Virus record (IMG/VR): IMGVR_UViG_3300045933_000251
Coordinates: 1-27,240 of that record
DNA from: a virus
DNA: 27,240 nt
Reading direction: 5' to 3' (one strand)
Part shown: in pieces, positions 20,602 through 27,240 of the stretch
Position numbering within the stretch: the first letter of the stretch is position 1
How the letters are laid out: every line of letters begins with the position of its first letter
Position numbers and translations under genes: made by a program
Notes under the pieces: generated by a model
The model's input: the letters and a program-made list of their open reading frames with translations, nothing else
Databases searched by the model: none
Told to the model about the DNA's origin: nothing

Positions 20602-20693
20602 GTCGTCAGGCTCCTCGAGAGCCGCCCAGAGGTCCAGCGCGCGGAGAGACCCCAACCCATTCGCGCAGGCTGGGCCTCTTTTGTCGTACGACA
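20554..20693 (+). promoter_or_regulatory. Chain of hairpins between Com-like gene and capsid gene
   Basis: Consecutive stems: GGTAG/CTACC (20554-20569); CGTAGG/CCTACG with loop TTCAACG (20571-20589), a tRNA T-arm-like hairpin; CTGA/TCAG (20598-20609); GGCTC/GAGCC (20609-20623, sharing a base); and CCCAACC/GGCTGGG with one mismatch (20651-20674), followed by cctctttt. Directly after comes the perfect 12-bp palindrome TGTCGTACGACA (20682-20693). The last stem plus T-run could be a weak terminator or attenuator. The whole could be a regulatory leader for the capsid gene at 20719. Folding is by eye. Confidence 0.45.
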
Positions 20694-20718
20694 GGGGCGG
20701 CCCATTGGAGCTTGACCG

Positions 20719-21981
20719 ATGGACGCCAAGGCCCTCCGTGAGAAGCGCGCGAAGCTGATCGCTGACGCGCGCGCCATCATCGACAAAGCGGACACCGAAC
20801 AGCGCGGTCTCTCGGCCGACGAAGTCACCGCCCAGCGCAAGTTGCTGGACGACGCGAAGCTGCTCGTCGAGCAGATCCGCAACGCCGTGGAGCTCGAGCA
20901 GGAAGAGCGCGACATCGCCGCGTCGCTGCCCGACTCGCAGCGGACGCGCGAGCGCCGCCAGGAGCCGGATCTGCCGGAAGAGCGCAAGGCCTACCAGCGC
21001 GCGCTCACGAGCTACCTGCGTCTCGGGTTCAACTTCATGTCGCCCGAGGATCAGCGCGCGCTGCAGACGGGCTACGTCCAGTTCGACAGCCGCGCGCAGA
21101 GCACGCTGTCCGGCGCCGCGGGCGGGTTCGCTGTGGCGCCCGATACCTCGATGTACGGCAAGGTCATCGAAGCGCTGAAGTACTTCGGCGGCGTCGAGAT
21201 CGCCGGCGCGACGGTGCTGACCACGTCGACCGGCGCCGACCTGCCGATCGCCACCGACGACGACACGTCGAACACGGGCTCGATCGTCGCGGAAGAGGGC
21301 TCGCACGCGAGCGGCACGGACGTGACGATGGGACAGCGCGTCCTCCACGCGTATCTCTACTCGTCGAAGATCATCAAGGTCTCCTGGCAGCTGTTGCAGG
21401 ATGCCGAGTTCGACTTCGAAGCGTACCTGTCGCGCAAGTTCGGCACGCGGCTCGGCCGCGCGCAGAACGCGCATTACACGACCGGGACCGGTGTCGCGCA
21501 GCCGCAGGGCTTCGTTACGGCGGCCACGGTCGGGCGTCAATCGGCCACCGGCAACTCGACGTCGGTGCCGTTCGATGACGTGATTCGGCTGATTCACTCC
21601 GTCGACGTCGCCTATCGCAACAGCGGCTGCAAGTTCATGACGAGCGACACGACGGCGCTCGCGCTCGAGCTGCTGAAGGACGGCGACGGGCAATACCTCT
21701 GGCAGCAGAGCAACCAGGAAGGCGCGCCGGCGCGCATCAAGGGCTTCCCCGTCGTCATCAACAACGACATGGCGACGATGTCGGCCAGCGCGAAGCATTC
21801 CGCGTTTGGCGACTTCTCGAACTACTACATCCGCCGCGTGTCGGGCATTCAGGTGCTGCGCCTGCAGGAGCTCTACGCGGCGAACGGGCAGGTCGGGTTC
21901 ATGGCGTTCATGCGGGCCGACGGCGGCCTCGTCGACGCCGGCCAGGGTCCGATCAAGACCCTGCAGAACAGCGCGTCGTAG
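20719..21981 (+). CDS. Major capsid protein (HK97 fold)
   Basis: 420 residues. Residues 1-105 are a charged coiled coil (MDAKALREKRAKLIADARAI, then KLLVEQIRNAVELEQEERD), the delta/scaffold region removed by the protease. The mature part opens with LSGAAGGFAVAPDTSMYGKV and contains VLTTSTGADLPIATDD, LYSSKIIKVSWQLLQDAEFD, FEAYLSRKFGTRLGRAQNAH, YTTGTGVAQPQGFV, and INNDMATMSASAKHSAFGDF near the end. These match the N-arm, E-loop, spine helix and P/A domains of HK97-type capsids. It assembles the icosahedral shell around the portal. ATG 20719 follows attggagcttgaccg. Confidence 0.95.
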   Translation: MDAKALREKRAKLIADARAIIDKADTEQRGLSADEVTAQRKLLDDAKLLVEQIRNAVELEQEERDIAASLPDSQRTRERRQEPDLPEERKAYQRALTSYLRLGFNFMSPEDQRALQTGYVQFDSRAQSTLSGAAGGFAVAPDTSMYGKVIEALKYFGGVEIAGATVLTTSTGADLPIATDDDTSNTGSIVAEEGSHASGTDVTMGQRVLHAYLYSSKIIKVSWQLLQDAEFDFEAYLSRKFGTRLGRAQNAHYTTGTGVAQPQGFVTAATVGRQSATGNSTSVPFDDVIRLIHSVDVAYRNSGCKFMTSDTTALALELLKDGDGQYLWQQSNQEGAPARIKGFPVVINNDMATMSASAKHSAFGDFSNYYIRRVSGIQVLRLQELYAANGQVGFMAFMRADGGLVDAGQGPIKTLQNSAS

Positions 21982-21989
21982 GTGAGCCG

Positions 21990-22015
21990 GAGGCCGGGGC
22001 TTCGGCGCCGGCCTC
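21990..22015 (+). terminator. Strong hairpin after the capsid gene
   Basis: GAGGCCGG (21990-21997) pairs perfectly with CCGGCCTC (22008-22015) around a 10-base loop, 9 bases after the capsid stop. It is followed by a pyrimidine tract (tctctct) rather than a clean T-run, so it may be a partial terminator or an mRNA 3'-end stabiliser that sets capsid mRNA apart from downstream genes. Confidence 0.5.
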
Positions 22016-22051
22016 TCTCTACAACATCTTTTCGAGAGAGGCAGAGAGATC

Positions 22052-22492
22052 ATGGTTGTTTCCGGCTATCTCAGCGACTGCGTCAAGATCACGAAGATCA
22101 AGGACCACTCGTCCGCCAACACCACGGCGATCACGTCGGACGCCGTCGACATGGCCGGCTACGACGGCGCGCTGTTCCTCACGTCGTACGGCACGGCCGC
22201 GAGCGACAACATCGCGAAGCTGCAGCAGTCGAGCGATGACGGCGGGTCCGATGACTACTCGGATCTCGAGGGCACCGGCACGACGTCCGGGTCGTCCGAT
22301 GAAGACATCTTCATCGACATCAACCGTCCGACGAAGCGCTACCTCAAGCTCGTGGCCGCCCGCGGGACCTCGAGCACGCTCGAATCGATCTGGGTCATCC
22401 AGTACAAAGCGCGCTCGCTGCCGATCGACAACACCACGACCGGCACGATCGCGGGCGAGCAGCACAATTCGCCGGCCGAAGGCACGGCGTAG
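22052..22492 (+). CDS. Capsid-associated (decoration-like) protein
   Basis: 146 residues, ATG 22052 after gagaggcagagag. The sequence SDAVDMAGYDGALFLTSYGT, then DEDIFIDINRPTKRYLKLVA, ARGTSSTLESIWVIQYKARS and GTIAGEQHNSPAEGTA is a beta-rich small protein that recurs immediately downstream of HK97-type capsid genes. This suggests a decoration or head-stabilising role. No cysteine pairs or catalytic motif are seen. It is separated from the next gene by a hairpin. Confidence 0.6.
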   Translation: MVVSGYLSDCVKITKIKDHSSANTTAITSDAVDMAGYDGALFLTSYGTAASDNIAKLQQSSDDGGSDDYSDLEGTGTTSGSSDEDIFIDINRPTKRYLKLVAARGTSSTLESIWVIQYKARSLPIDNTTTGTIAGEQHNSPAEGTA

Positions 22493-22518
22493 GTTTTTCG
22501 TCCCTTCAGTGGGTAGGT

Positions 22519-22550
22519 CGCGCGAGGCGGTTGCCATGCCGTCTCGCGCG
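22519..22550 (+). other. Long hairpin between decoration-like genes
   Basis: CGCGCGAGGCGG (22519-22530) pairs with CCGTCTCGCGCG (22539-22550) over 12 positions with one G-U pair; the loop is 8 bases. No T-run follows. It may stabilise upstream mRNA or tune translation of the gene at 22577. Confidence 0.5.
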
Positions 22551-22576
22551 GCTGCAACCAACGAAAGCAGGGTGTC

Positions 22577-23218
22577 ATGGCCGATACGAATTACCAGCCC
22601 AAGGTCTACCGGAAGCAGGGTGGCGACACGCTCGTCATCGCGTCCGGCGGAAAGATCGAAGTCGAATCCGGCGGCGAGATCGAATACCAGTCCGGCGCGG
22701 TCGACGACAAGACCGGCGACCGGAACAAGGGGTTTATCAATCTCGATCTATTCAGCGCCCAGATCATCGGGTCGAACGAGATTCCCGACTCGGGCAATTT
22801 CCTCGACGGCAACACGGCGCCGGAAATCAAGCGCACGAACGCGGCGACGGACAAATCCGCGTTTGTCAACTGGATTGCCAACGGCGTGGAGGAAATCCAG
22901 TTCGCGCCGTTCGCGTATCCGCCTGACCTGGACGACTCCGCGGCGGTCGAAGTGCATCTGCTCGCAAAGATGGCCGCCGGCGGCATGGACACGCCCGTGA
23001 TCGCGATCGGCTACTTCGAAGGCGTCGGCGACACGAACGCCGGCGGCAATACCGCGGCGCTCTCGATCACGCTGGCCGACGTGAGCGTGTCGATCGCGGC
23101 CGGCGACGTCGGGGCGCATCCCAAGGCGGCGACCGTCACGGTGACGCCGGCGGCGCACGCGAACGAAGCCGTCGAGGTGTATGCCGCGTGGATCGAGTAC
23201 ACGCGGAAGACGTCGTAA
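22577..23218 (+). CDS. Head fibre/decoration-like protein
   Basis: 213 residues, ATG 22577. The N-terminus KVYRKQGGDTLVIASGGKIE, then VESGGEIEYQSGA, is a short beta-helix-like repeat (VESGGxIEYQSG) typical of phage head-fibre or decoration proteins. The remainder is a beta-sandwich (NLDLFSAQIIGSNEIPDS, then FVNWIANGVEEIQFAPFAYP, VIAIGYFEGVGDTN). Location in the head module supports attachment to the capsid surface. The end overlaps the next gene's GTG by 31 bases. Confidence 0.6.
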   Translation: MADTNYQPKVYRKQGGDTLVIASGGKIEVESGGEIEYQSGAVDDKTGDRNKGFINLDLFSAQIIGSNEIPDSGNFLDGNTAPEIKRTNAATDKSAFVNWIANGVEEIQFAPFAYPPDLDDSAAVEVHLLAKMAAGGMDTPVIAIGYFEGVGDTNAGGNTAALSITLADVSVSIAAGDVGAHPKAATVTVTPAAHANEAVEVYAAWIEYTRKTS

Positions 23219-23490
23219 CGACGGGATGGCTGCGCGGGCATCCCGTCGTCTGGGATGGCCGCGGCTGGCGGTATCAGGACACGGGCGATGTCGTGGATGC
23301 GGCCCGCGCGTGTCGAGCCTGCGGGCTGGCGCCGACGGCCGACGGCCATGATGCGTGCCTGGGCACGATCCAGGGCGCAACGGGCGCGTGCTGTGGGCAT
23401 CGCGTGCACGTCGGCTATGTGACGTGGCCGGGCATCGGCGTCGGGCCTGGCTGGTGGCAAGGGGCCTACGTAGGGCCGAAGGGGACGTAA
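23188..23490 (+). CDS. Cys-rich conserved phage protein
   Basis: 100 residues from GTG 23188; no later in-frame start is suitable. The pattern GHPVVWDGRGWRYQDTG, then ACRACGLAPTADGHDACLGT, GATGACCGHRVHVGYV and GPGWWQG is that of a conserved small phage protein of the head-tail region, with paired cysteines that probably bind zinc. Function is unknown. The 31-base overlap with the previous gene suggests compact co-translation. Confidence 0.65.
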   Translation: MDRVHAEDVVTTGWLRGHPVVWDGRGWRYQDTGDVVDAARACRACGLAPTADGHDACLGTIQGATGACCGHRVHVGYVTWPGIGVGPGWWQGAYVGPKGT

Positions 23491-23491
23491 C

Positions 23492-23872
23492 GTGTATCTC
23501 GAGCGTCACGAAGTCTCGATCACGGTCAGTGCGGGCGGCGCGGGAACCGGCTACACGCAGGTCGTGCATGGCGTTGTGCACGCGATCCGGTACGTGCCGG
23601 ACGGCTCGTCGCCCTACGACACCGGCTTCGACGCCACGATCACGTGTGACGTCTCCGGGCTCCCGATCATCACCGTGACCAACGGTGGGACCGCGGCACT
23701 GAGTCTGTATCCGCGCGCGGCGACGGTGTCGGTCGCCAACGCGGCCGCGCTCTATGCGGGCGGTGGCACCGCGGTCAACGACAAGATTCCGGTCGCGGGC
23801 GAAAAAATCAAGATCGTGATCGCCGATGGCGGCAACGCCACGACCGGCAAGTTCCACGTGTACGTCGGCTGA
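23492..23872 (+). CDS. Small structural head protein
   Basis: 126 residues from GTG 23492. The all-beta pattern MYLERHEVSITVSAGGAGTG, then VHAIRYVPDGSSPYDTGFD, TVTNGGTAALSLYPRAATVS, NDKIPVAGEKIKIVIADGGN and FHVYVG matches a widespread phage head-associated domain. It is likely a virion component that decorates or completes the head or neck. No enzyme motif is seen. Confidence 0.6.
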   Translation: MYLERHEVSITVSAGGAGTGYTQVVHGVVHAIRYVPDGSSPYDTGFDATITCDVSGLPIITVTNGGTAALSLYPRAATVSVANAAALYAGGGTAVNDKIPVAGEKIKIVIADGGNATTGKFHVYVG

Positions 23873-24060
23873 TGACCATCCGCATGTTGACCTCCGTCGG
23901 CGGCTCGCCGAGTTACGCCTTCGGCGAGATCGTCGAGGTGTCTGACGAGGTCGCTGCGGCCTGGATCCGTGACGGCCTCGCCGAGCGCGCCGAGCGTGTC
24001 GAGACCGCGGAGCAGCGGCGGCCGATCGAGAGCGCGGTCCGTGCGGGGAGGCGTCGATGA
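23872..24060 (+). CDS. Small head-tail region protein
   Basis: 62 residues from ATG 23872, overlapping the previous stop by one base. SYAFGEIVEVSDEVAAAWIR, then DGLAERAE, matches the small beta-hairpin/helix proteins that often precede the connector gene. The tail is basic. Function is unknown. Confidence 0.55.
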   Translation: MTIRMLTSVGGSPSYAFGEIVEVSDEVAAAWIRDGLAERAERVETAEQRRPIESAVRAGRRR

Positions 24061-24656
24061 CGACCTCGATCGTCGCTCAGCCTCGCACCGTGCGGCCGTC
24101 GTTGGTTGTCTACGCGGCGCCGGCGACGCAGCCGCTCTCGCTCGACGACGCCAAGGCCTGGCTGCGCGTCGACGTGGACGACGAAAACGGCGTTGTTGAC
24201 GGCCTCATTCAGGCCGCGACGAGCATCGTCGAGGACGACACGGCTCGCCGGCTGATCGAGCAGACCATCGATCTGACGGTCGACTCGTTCCCGTGCGGCA
24301 CGGAACCACTCGAGCTCTACGTCGCGCCGGTGAGTGCGGTCTCGTCGGTGACGTACTACGACGAGACGGACACCTCGGCGGCGTTCAGCTCGGCGAACTG
24401 GTTTCTCGATTCGGCCGGTCAGCCGGCGCGCCTCTGTCTGAAACAAGGCTGCGCCTGGCCGACGACGCGCCGGCGGGTGGCGGGCGTGATCAGGATGGTC
24501 GTGGGCTGGTCGACCGCGGAGTCAATGCCGCCGTTCCTGGTGCATGCCGTGAAGATGCGCCTGCAGTGTCTCTTCGAAAAGCGTGACCTGACGACGGACG
24601 AGCAGCGCTTCTACGACTGGTGCATCGGGCCGTGGATTCTGCCGAGGGAGTTCTGA
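24057..24656 (+). CDS. Head-tail connector (gp6-like)
   Basis: 199 residues. LSLDDAKAWLRVDVDDENGV, then VDGLIQAATSIVEDDTARRL, IEQTIDLTVDSFP and KMRLQCLFEKRDL match gp6/phiE125 gp8-like connector proteins: a first helix bundle, a long middle beta insert (LYVAPVSAVSSVTYYDE), then the C-terminal helices. It forms a ring under the portal. The ATG overlaps the preceding stop by 4 bases. Confidence 0.8.
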   Translation: MTTSIVAQPRTVRPSLVVYAAPATQPLSLDDAKAWLRVDVDDENGVVDGLIQAATSIVEDDTARRLIEQTIDLTVDSFPCGTEPLELYVAPVSAVSSVTYYDETDTSAAFSSANWFLDSAGQPARLCLKQGCAWPTTRRRVAGVIRMVVGWSTAESMPPFLVHAVKMRLQCLFEKRDLTTDEQRFYDWCIGPWILPREF

Positions 24657-25030
24657 TGCCCGTCAAGGCTCCTGCGGCCGGCGACCTGCGCGATCGCGTC
24701 TCGGTCTTGAAGCGTTCCACGAGCGATGACGGCCAGGGTGGCCGCGCGACCACGTGGGTCGACGTGATCACGGAGTCGGCGAGCTCGCTTACGAGGTTAG
24801 CTGCGCGCGTCATGCCGTTGCGTATCTCGGAACGGATGCAGGTGGCGTCGATCGGCGCGACGTTGAGCTATCACGTCACGCTGCGCTATCGCGCGGACGT
24901 GACGCCGAAAATGCGGATTCAGTGGACGCCGTATCAGGCGACGGCGGCGAAGACGCTGGAGATCCACGGCGTGCAGGCGCTCGATGGCGGGCGTGCATTC
25001 CTGCTGTGCGAGTGCGCGGAGGTCATCTGA
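24656..25030 (+). CDS. Head-tail adaptor / head closure protein
   Basis: 124 residues, ATG 24656. GDLRDRVSVLKRSTSDDGQG, then ATTWVDVITESASSLTRLAA, and VTLRYRADVTPKMRIQWT with LEIHGVQALDGGRAFLLCE follow the SPP1 gp16/HK97 gp7-like head-closure fold (an RVSVLK strand, then a W-x-D-V strand, then HVTLRYRADV). It seals the neck after packaging. It shares one base with the connector stop. Confidence 0.8.
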   Translation: MPVKAPAAGDLRDRVSVLKRSTSDDGQGGRATTWVDVITESASSLTRLAARVMPLRISERMQVASIGATLSYHVTLRYRADVTPKMRIQWTPYQATAAKTLEIHGVQALDGGRAFLLCECAEVI

Positions 25031-25031
25031 C

Positions 25032-25490
25032 GTGGCGGTTGATCGCACCACGGTGATCGGGTTGCGGGAAGCGGCGGCCGCGTTCCGGCAGCTCGAGCCG
25101 ATCGCGCGCGAAGCGTTCAACGAGGCCGTCGAGAAGAGCTCGGACTTCCTTGTCGCGAACGCGCGCGGTCGCATGGGGCCCGGGCGAGGGGTGCGCACAG
25201 GACGCCTGAAAGAGTCGCTGGGCTTCTCGCTGAACCGGCGCAGCGGCTCGGCGAAAGTTGGGATCCGATCGGGCTTTGACGTCGCGCTGCCGGGCCGGAG
25301 CGCGCTGCATCGGCCGACGGCGATCGGCCACCTGGTGGAGTTTGGACACGGTGGGCCGCATCCGGCGCCGGCGTATCCGTTTCTCGTGCCCGCGGCCGAG
25401 GCGACGAAGTCGTTCTTCCTCGCGCAGTCGCGGGCGGCGGGCTCGGTGATTGAGCGCGACATGGCGAAGGTGGGGAGTCACACGCTGTGA
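25032..25490 (+). CDS. HK97 gp10-like neck protein
   Basis: 152 residues from GTG 25032. VIGLREAAAAFRQLEPIARE, then NARGRMGPGRGVRTGRLKES, and GHLVEFGHGGPHPAPAYPFL are the gp10-like hallmarks (helical start, TGRLKES, and the L-V-E-F-G-x-G box with PAYPFL). It acts in joining the neck to the tail. A basic arm lies between residues 45 and 80. It overlaps the tail-completion gene by 4 bases. Confidence 0.85.
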   Translation: MAVDRTTVIGLREAAAAFRQLEPIAREAFNEAVEKSSDFLVANARGRMGPGRGVRTGRLKESLGFSLNRRSGSAKVGIRSGFDVALPGRSALHRPTAIGHLVEFGHGGPHPAPAYPFLVPAAEATKSFFLAQSRAAGSVIERDMAKVGSHTL

Positions 25491-25915
25491 GTCTGACTGC
25501 GACCCTCGGCGCGAGCGACGTACAGAACGCGGCGTTCGATCTGCTTGCCGCGGATGCGACGTTCATGGCGCTGGTCAGCAACCGGTTCTACACCGACGTG
25601 CCGCAGGGCACGGACTTTCCGCAGGCCTGGCTGACGTTCAACGGCGACCTCGAGACGGCGAATGGCACGTTCTCGAGGTACGGCGCGATCGTGCATCTGG
25701 TGCTGCATGTCTACAGCACCTATGAGGGGGACGCCGAGGCCCTCGCGATCATGAAGCGGGCGGTGCAGGTGTTCAACGCGGGGGTGTCGGTGTCGGGGTT
25801 CTCGACGCCGTGGGTCAATCGGTCGATCGCGCCGTCGTGGGCGGTCGAGGACTTCAACGCGATTGCATTGCGTCACGGCATCAAGCCGATCGACGTGTTC
25901 GTCGTAGCGAGCTGA
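25487..25915 (+). CDS. Tail completion protein (DUF3168-like)
   Basis: 142 residues from GTG 25487. The pattern DVQNAAFDLLAADATFMALV, then FYTDVPQGTDFPQAWLTFNG, VHLVLHVYSTYEGDAEALAI, and the final region with WAVEDFNAIALRHGIKPIDV matches the DUF3168/gpU-like tail terminator fold. It caps the tail tube at the neck side. It lies between the gp10-like and tail-tube genes, as expected. Confidence 0.75.
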   Translation: MSLTATLGASDVQNAAFDLLAADATFMALVSNRFYTDVPQGTDFPQAWLTFNGDLETANGTFSRYGAIVHLVLHVYSTYEGDAEALAIMKRAVQVFNAGVSVSGFSTPWVNRSIAPSWAVEDFNAIALRHGIKPIDVFVVAS

Positions 25916-25918
25916 GCG

Positions 25919-26644
25919 ATGGCTGTCTACGGACCTGACGACGTCGGCTTCATCCTCTGGGGTGCGTTCAACCTGCTCGGGGACACCGTCGAGATCACGT
26001 CGAAGGTGACGGCGGTGCTCGACGGCTCGCACTCGCTCGGGGACTCCTGGCAGGAGTTCGCGTCGGTCGGCCTGCGCCGGGCCGAGGTGACGCAAAAGGG
26101 TTATTTCAACGACGCGTCCGATCAGATGAACGCCGCGCTGGTGTCATCGCAGGGCACGAGCGCGGTGTTCTCGTACGGTCTCGAGGGGAACACCGTCGGC
26201 AAGCGCTTCGTCGGCGGCGCCGGCGCGATGCTCGCCGAATATGAGCGCATCGCCAGCCTCGAGCAGCTCCATCGCGCGAATGCGGCGTATCGCGGCACCG
26301 GCCAATTCGACACCGGCGTCATCCTGCACGCGCTCGGCGCGCGCACCTCAGACGGCAACAGCGAAGGCGCGGACTCCGTCGACAACACGGCCTCGAGCGC
26401 GGGTGGCGGCGTGGCGTATCTGCACGTGGTCGCGTATTCGGGTTTCACCGATGTCGTGTTCAAGGTCCGGCACTCGGCCGACGACATCACGTACGCGGAC
26501 CTCGTCACGTTCTCGACGGTGACCGCGGTCGGGGCCGAACGCGTCACGACGGGCGTGACGGTGAATCGGCATCTGGCGGTGGATTGGAACGTGACCGGCT
26601 CCGGGTCGGTGACCTTCCTGGTGGGCTTCAAGCGGAACGCATAA
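25919..26644 (+). CDS. Tail tube-like protein A
   Basis: 241 residues. It begins AVYGPDDVGFILWGAFNLLG and contains GDSWQEFASVGLRRAEVTQK and AMLAEYERIASLEQLHRANA, giving a tube-type beta-barrel. A C-terminal domain of about 85 residues (AYLHVVAYSGFTDVVFKVRH, then TVNRHLAVDWNVTGSGSVTF) resembles a beta-sandwich displayed on tail surfaces. The next gene is a shorter paralogue without the long extension. It is probably the major tail tube protein with a surface domain. Confidence 0.7.
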   Translation: MAVYGPDDVGFILWGAFNLLGDTVEITSKVTAVLDGSHSLGDSWQEFASVGLRRAEVTQKGYFNDASDQMNAALVSSQGTSAVFSYGLEGNTVGKRFVGGAGAMLAEYERIASLEQLHRANAAYRGTGQFDTGVILHALGARTSDGNSEGADSVDNTASSAGGGVAYLHVVAYSGFTDVVFKVRHSADDITYADLVTFSTVTAVGAERVTTGVTVNRHLAVDWNVTGSGSVTFLVGFKRNA

Positions 26645-26656
26645 GGAGAGACGACC

Positions 26657-27079
26657 GTGGCCAATTACGGACCCGATGACGTAGCAGTCCAGTTCGATCG
26701 CGCGGACGGCACGCTCACCACGATGTCGAACTACGTCAGGGAGCTCAACGGCGTGAAGAAATCCGCCATCCTGACCGAGTCGCACGCCTTCGGTGATTCG
26801 TGGGTGGAGTTCCTGTCGGTCGGCATTCGGAAACTCGAGCCGATCACGCTGCGCGGCTTCTACGACGACACGGCGACGACCGGGCCGGACGTCGTGTTCA
26901 ACAACCCGGGCAACATCGGCGACACGAACGCGACGCGCACGCTGACGATCACGTGGGGGAGCACGAAGACCACGACGGTGGAGTGTCTGATCGTCAGCTA
27001 CGAGCGGATCGCGACGCTCGACAACCTGACGATGTTCGAGGTCGTGCTGCAGCCGACCGGCCAGGTGACGGAGGCCTGA
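26657..27079 (+). CDS. Tail tube-like protein B (paralogue)
   Basis: 140 residues from GTG 26657 after aaggagag. Its parts align with the previous protein: ANYGPDDVAVQFD against AVYGPDDVGFILW, GDSWVEFLSVGIRKLEPITL against GDSWQEFASVGLRRAEVTQK, and SYERIATLDNLTMFEV against EYERIASLEQLHRANA. It lacks the C-terminal beta-sandwich. It may be a tube component for one end or a mixed tube. Its 1-base overlap with the following gene keeps it within the tail operon. Confidence 0.7.
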   Translation: MANYGPDDVAVQFDRADGTLTTMSNYVRELNGVKKSAILTESHAFGDSWVEFLSVGIRKLEPITLRGFYDDTATTGPDVVFNNPGNIGDTNATRTLTITWGSTKTTTVECLIVSYERIATLDNLTMFEVVLQPTGQVTEA

Positions 27080-27240
27080 TGCTGCTCACGAGTCGCGTCA
27101 CGAAGCGCCTGGATGTGCCTGGCCAGGCCGGGCAGTGGGTCGAGATCCGCAAGCTGGGATGGCGGAAGCTGGAAGAGGCCTCGAGCGAATCCTCGAAGGC
27201 GGCCGCGTCCTACGTGCGGGCGCTGGGGAAGGAAGGCCTC
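27079..27240 (+). CDS. Tail assembly-type protein, 3' truncated
   Basis: The frame opens at ATG 27079 and runs off the window (54 codons seen). LLTSRVTKRLDVPGQAGQWV, then EIRKLGWRKLEEASSES, is the common start of phage tail-assembly-chaperone-type proteins (TSRVTKRLDVP, then W-V-E-I-R-K-L). The location right after the tail-tube genes fits this role. Any programmed frameshift product lies beyond the window. Confidence 0.6.
   Translation, partial: MLLTSRVTKRLDVPGQAGQWVEIRKLGWRKLEEASSESSKAAASYVRALGKEGL

Noticed and set aside
20590-22053. Long minus-strand open frame opposite the capsid gene
   Set aside because: An antisense shadow caused by high GC; it is Arg/Ala/Val-rich with no domain, while the + strand encodes an unmistakable HK97-type capsid protein.

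Overview
The window is one continuous piece of a tailed-phage genome (or prophage) with an HK97-type capsid, read from a high-GC host. Every supported gene lies on the + strand. Genes are tightly packed, mostly with 1-8 bp ATGA/GTGA stop-start overlaps, and no intergenic gap exceeds about 210 bases. No tRNA, rRNA, integrase, CRISPR array or insertion sequence was recognised, and no lysis gene was identified. The order terminase - portal - protease - capsid - connectors - tail tube, together with the small head-tail connectors, argues for a long non-contractile tail (siphovirus-like). Five proteins carry Sec-type signal peptides with alanine-rich AxA sites, which suits a Gram-negative (diderm) host, but the host taxon cannot be read from the sequence.

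Layout. 1-2.6 kb: a ParB-like protein cut by the window edge, a SAM-methyltransferase-like protein and a winged-helix protein. 2.6-5.6 kb: small proteins, a Gp37/Gp68 (DUF5131) three-cysteine protein, then five consecutive tiny cysteine-rich zinc-ribbon-like proteins. 5.6-7.4 kb: a conserved unknown, a replication-initiator-like protein whose gene carries iteron-like repeats, and two small ORFs. 7.4-8.7 kb: regulatory segment with a probably frameshifted Cro/XRE-like protein, an Ead/Ea22-like coiled-coil protein, an excisionase-like HTH protein, and two clusters of GTTTGC-type operator-like sites. 8.7-14.1 kb: unusual block with five signal-peptide-bearing proteins, including a cysteine-rich parallel beta-helix protein. 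14.1-15.7 kb: tail-fibre-type proteins, one of them a Gly/Ala/Ser/Val repeat protein. 15.7-27.2 kb: morphogenesis module with HNH nuclease, small and large terminase, small membrane protein, portal, prohead protease, Com-like zinc finger, major capsid protein, decoration-like proteins, connector/adaptor/completion proteins, two paralogous tail-tube-like proteins and the start of a probable tail-assembly gene.

How it works together. The early part appears to handle DNA metabolism, partition or regulation, and replication. The control segment near 7.4-8.7 kb separates it from the exported/adhesin block and the late packaging and head-tail genes. HNH plus TerS/TerL cut and package DNA through the portal. 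The protease matures the capsid shell. The connector, adaptor, gp10-like and DUF3168-like proteins finish the neck and join it to the tail tube.

Standout signals: a 16-bp perfect palindrome occurring three times (1171, 8293, 16628); a candidate internal origin inside the replication gene (12-bp periodic GAAAC units plus six GTAC in 57 bp); the block of exported phage proteins, each with an even number of cysteines in its predicted mature part; a run of zinc-ribbon microproteins; and a chain of RNA hairpins upstream of the capsid gene.
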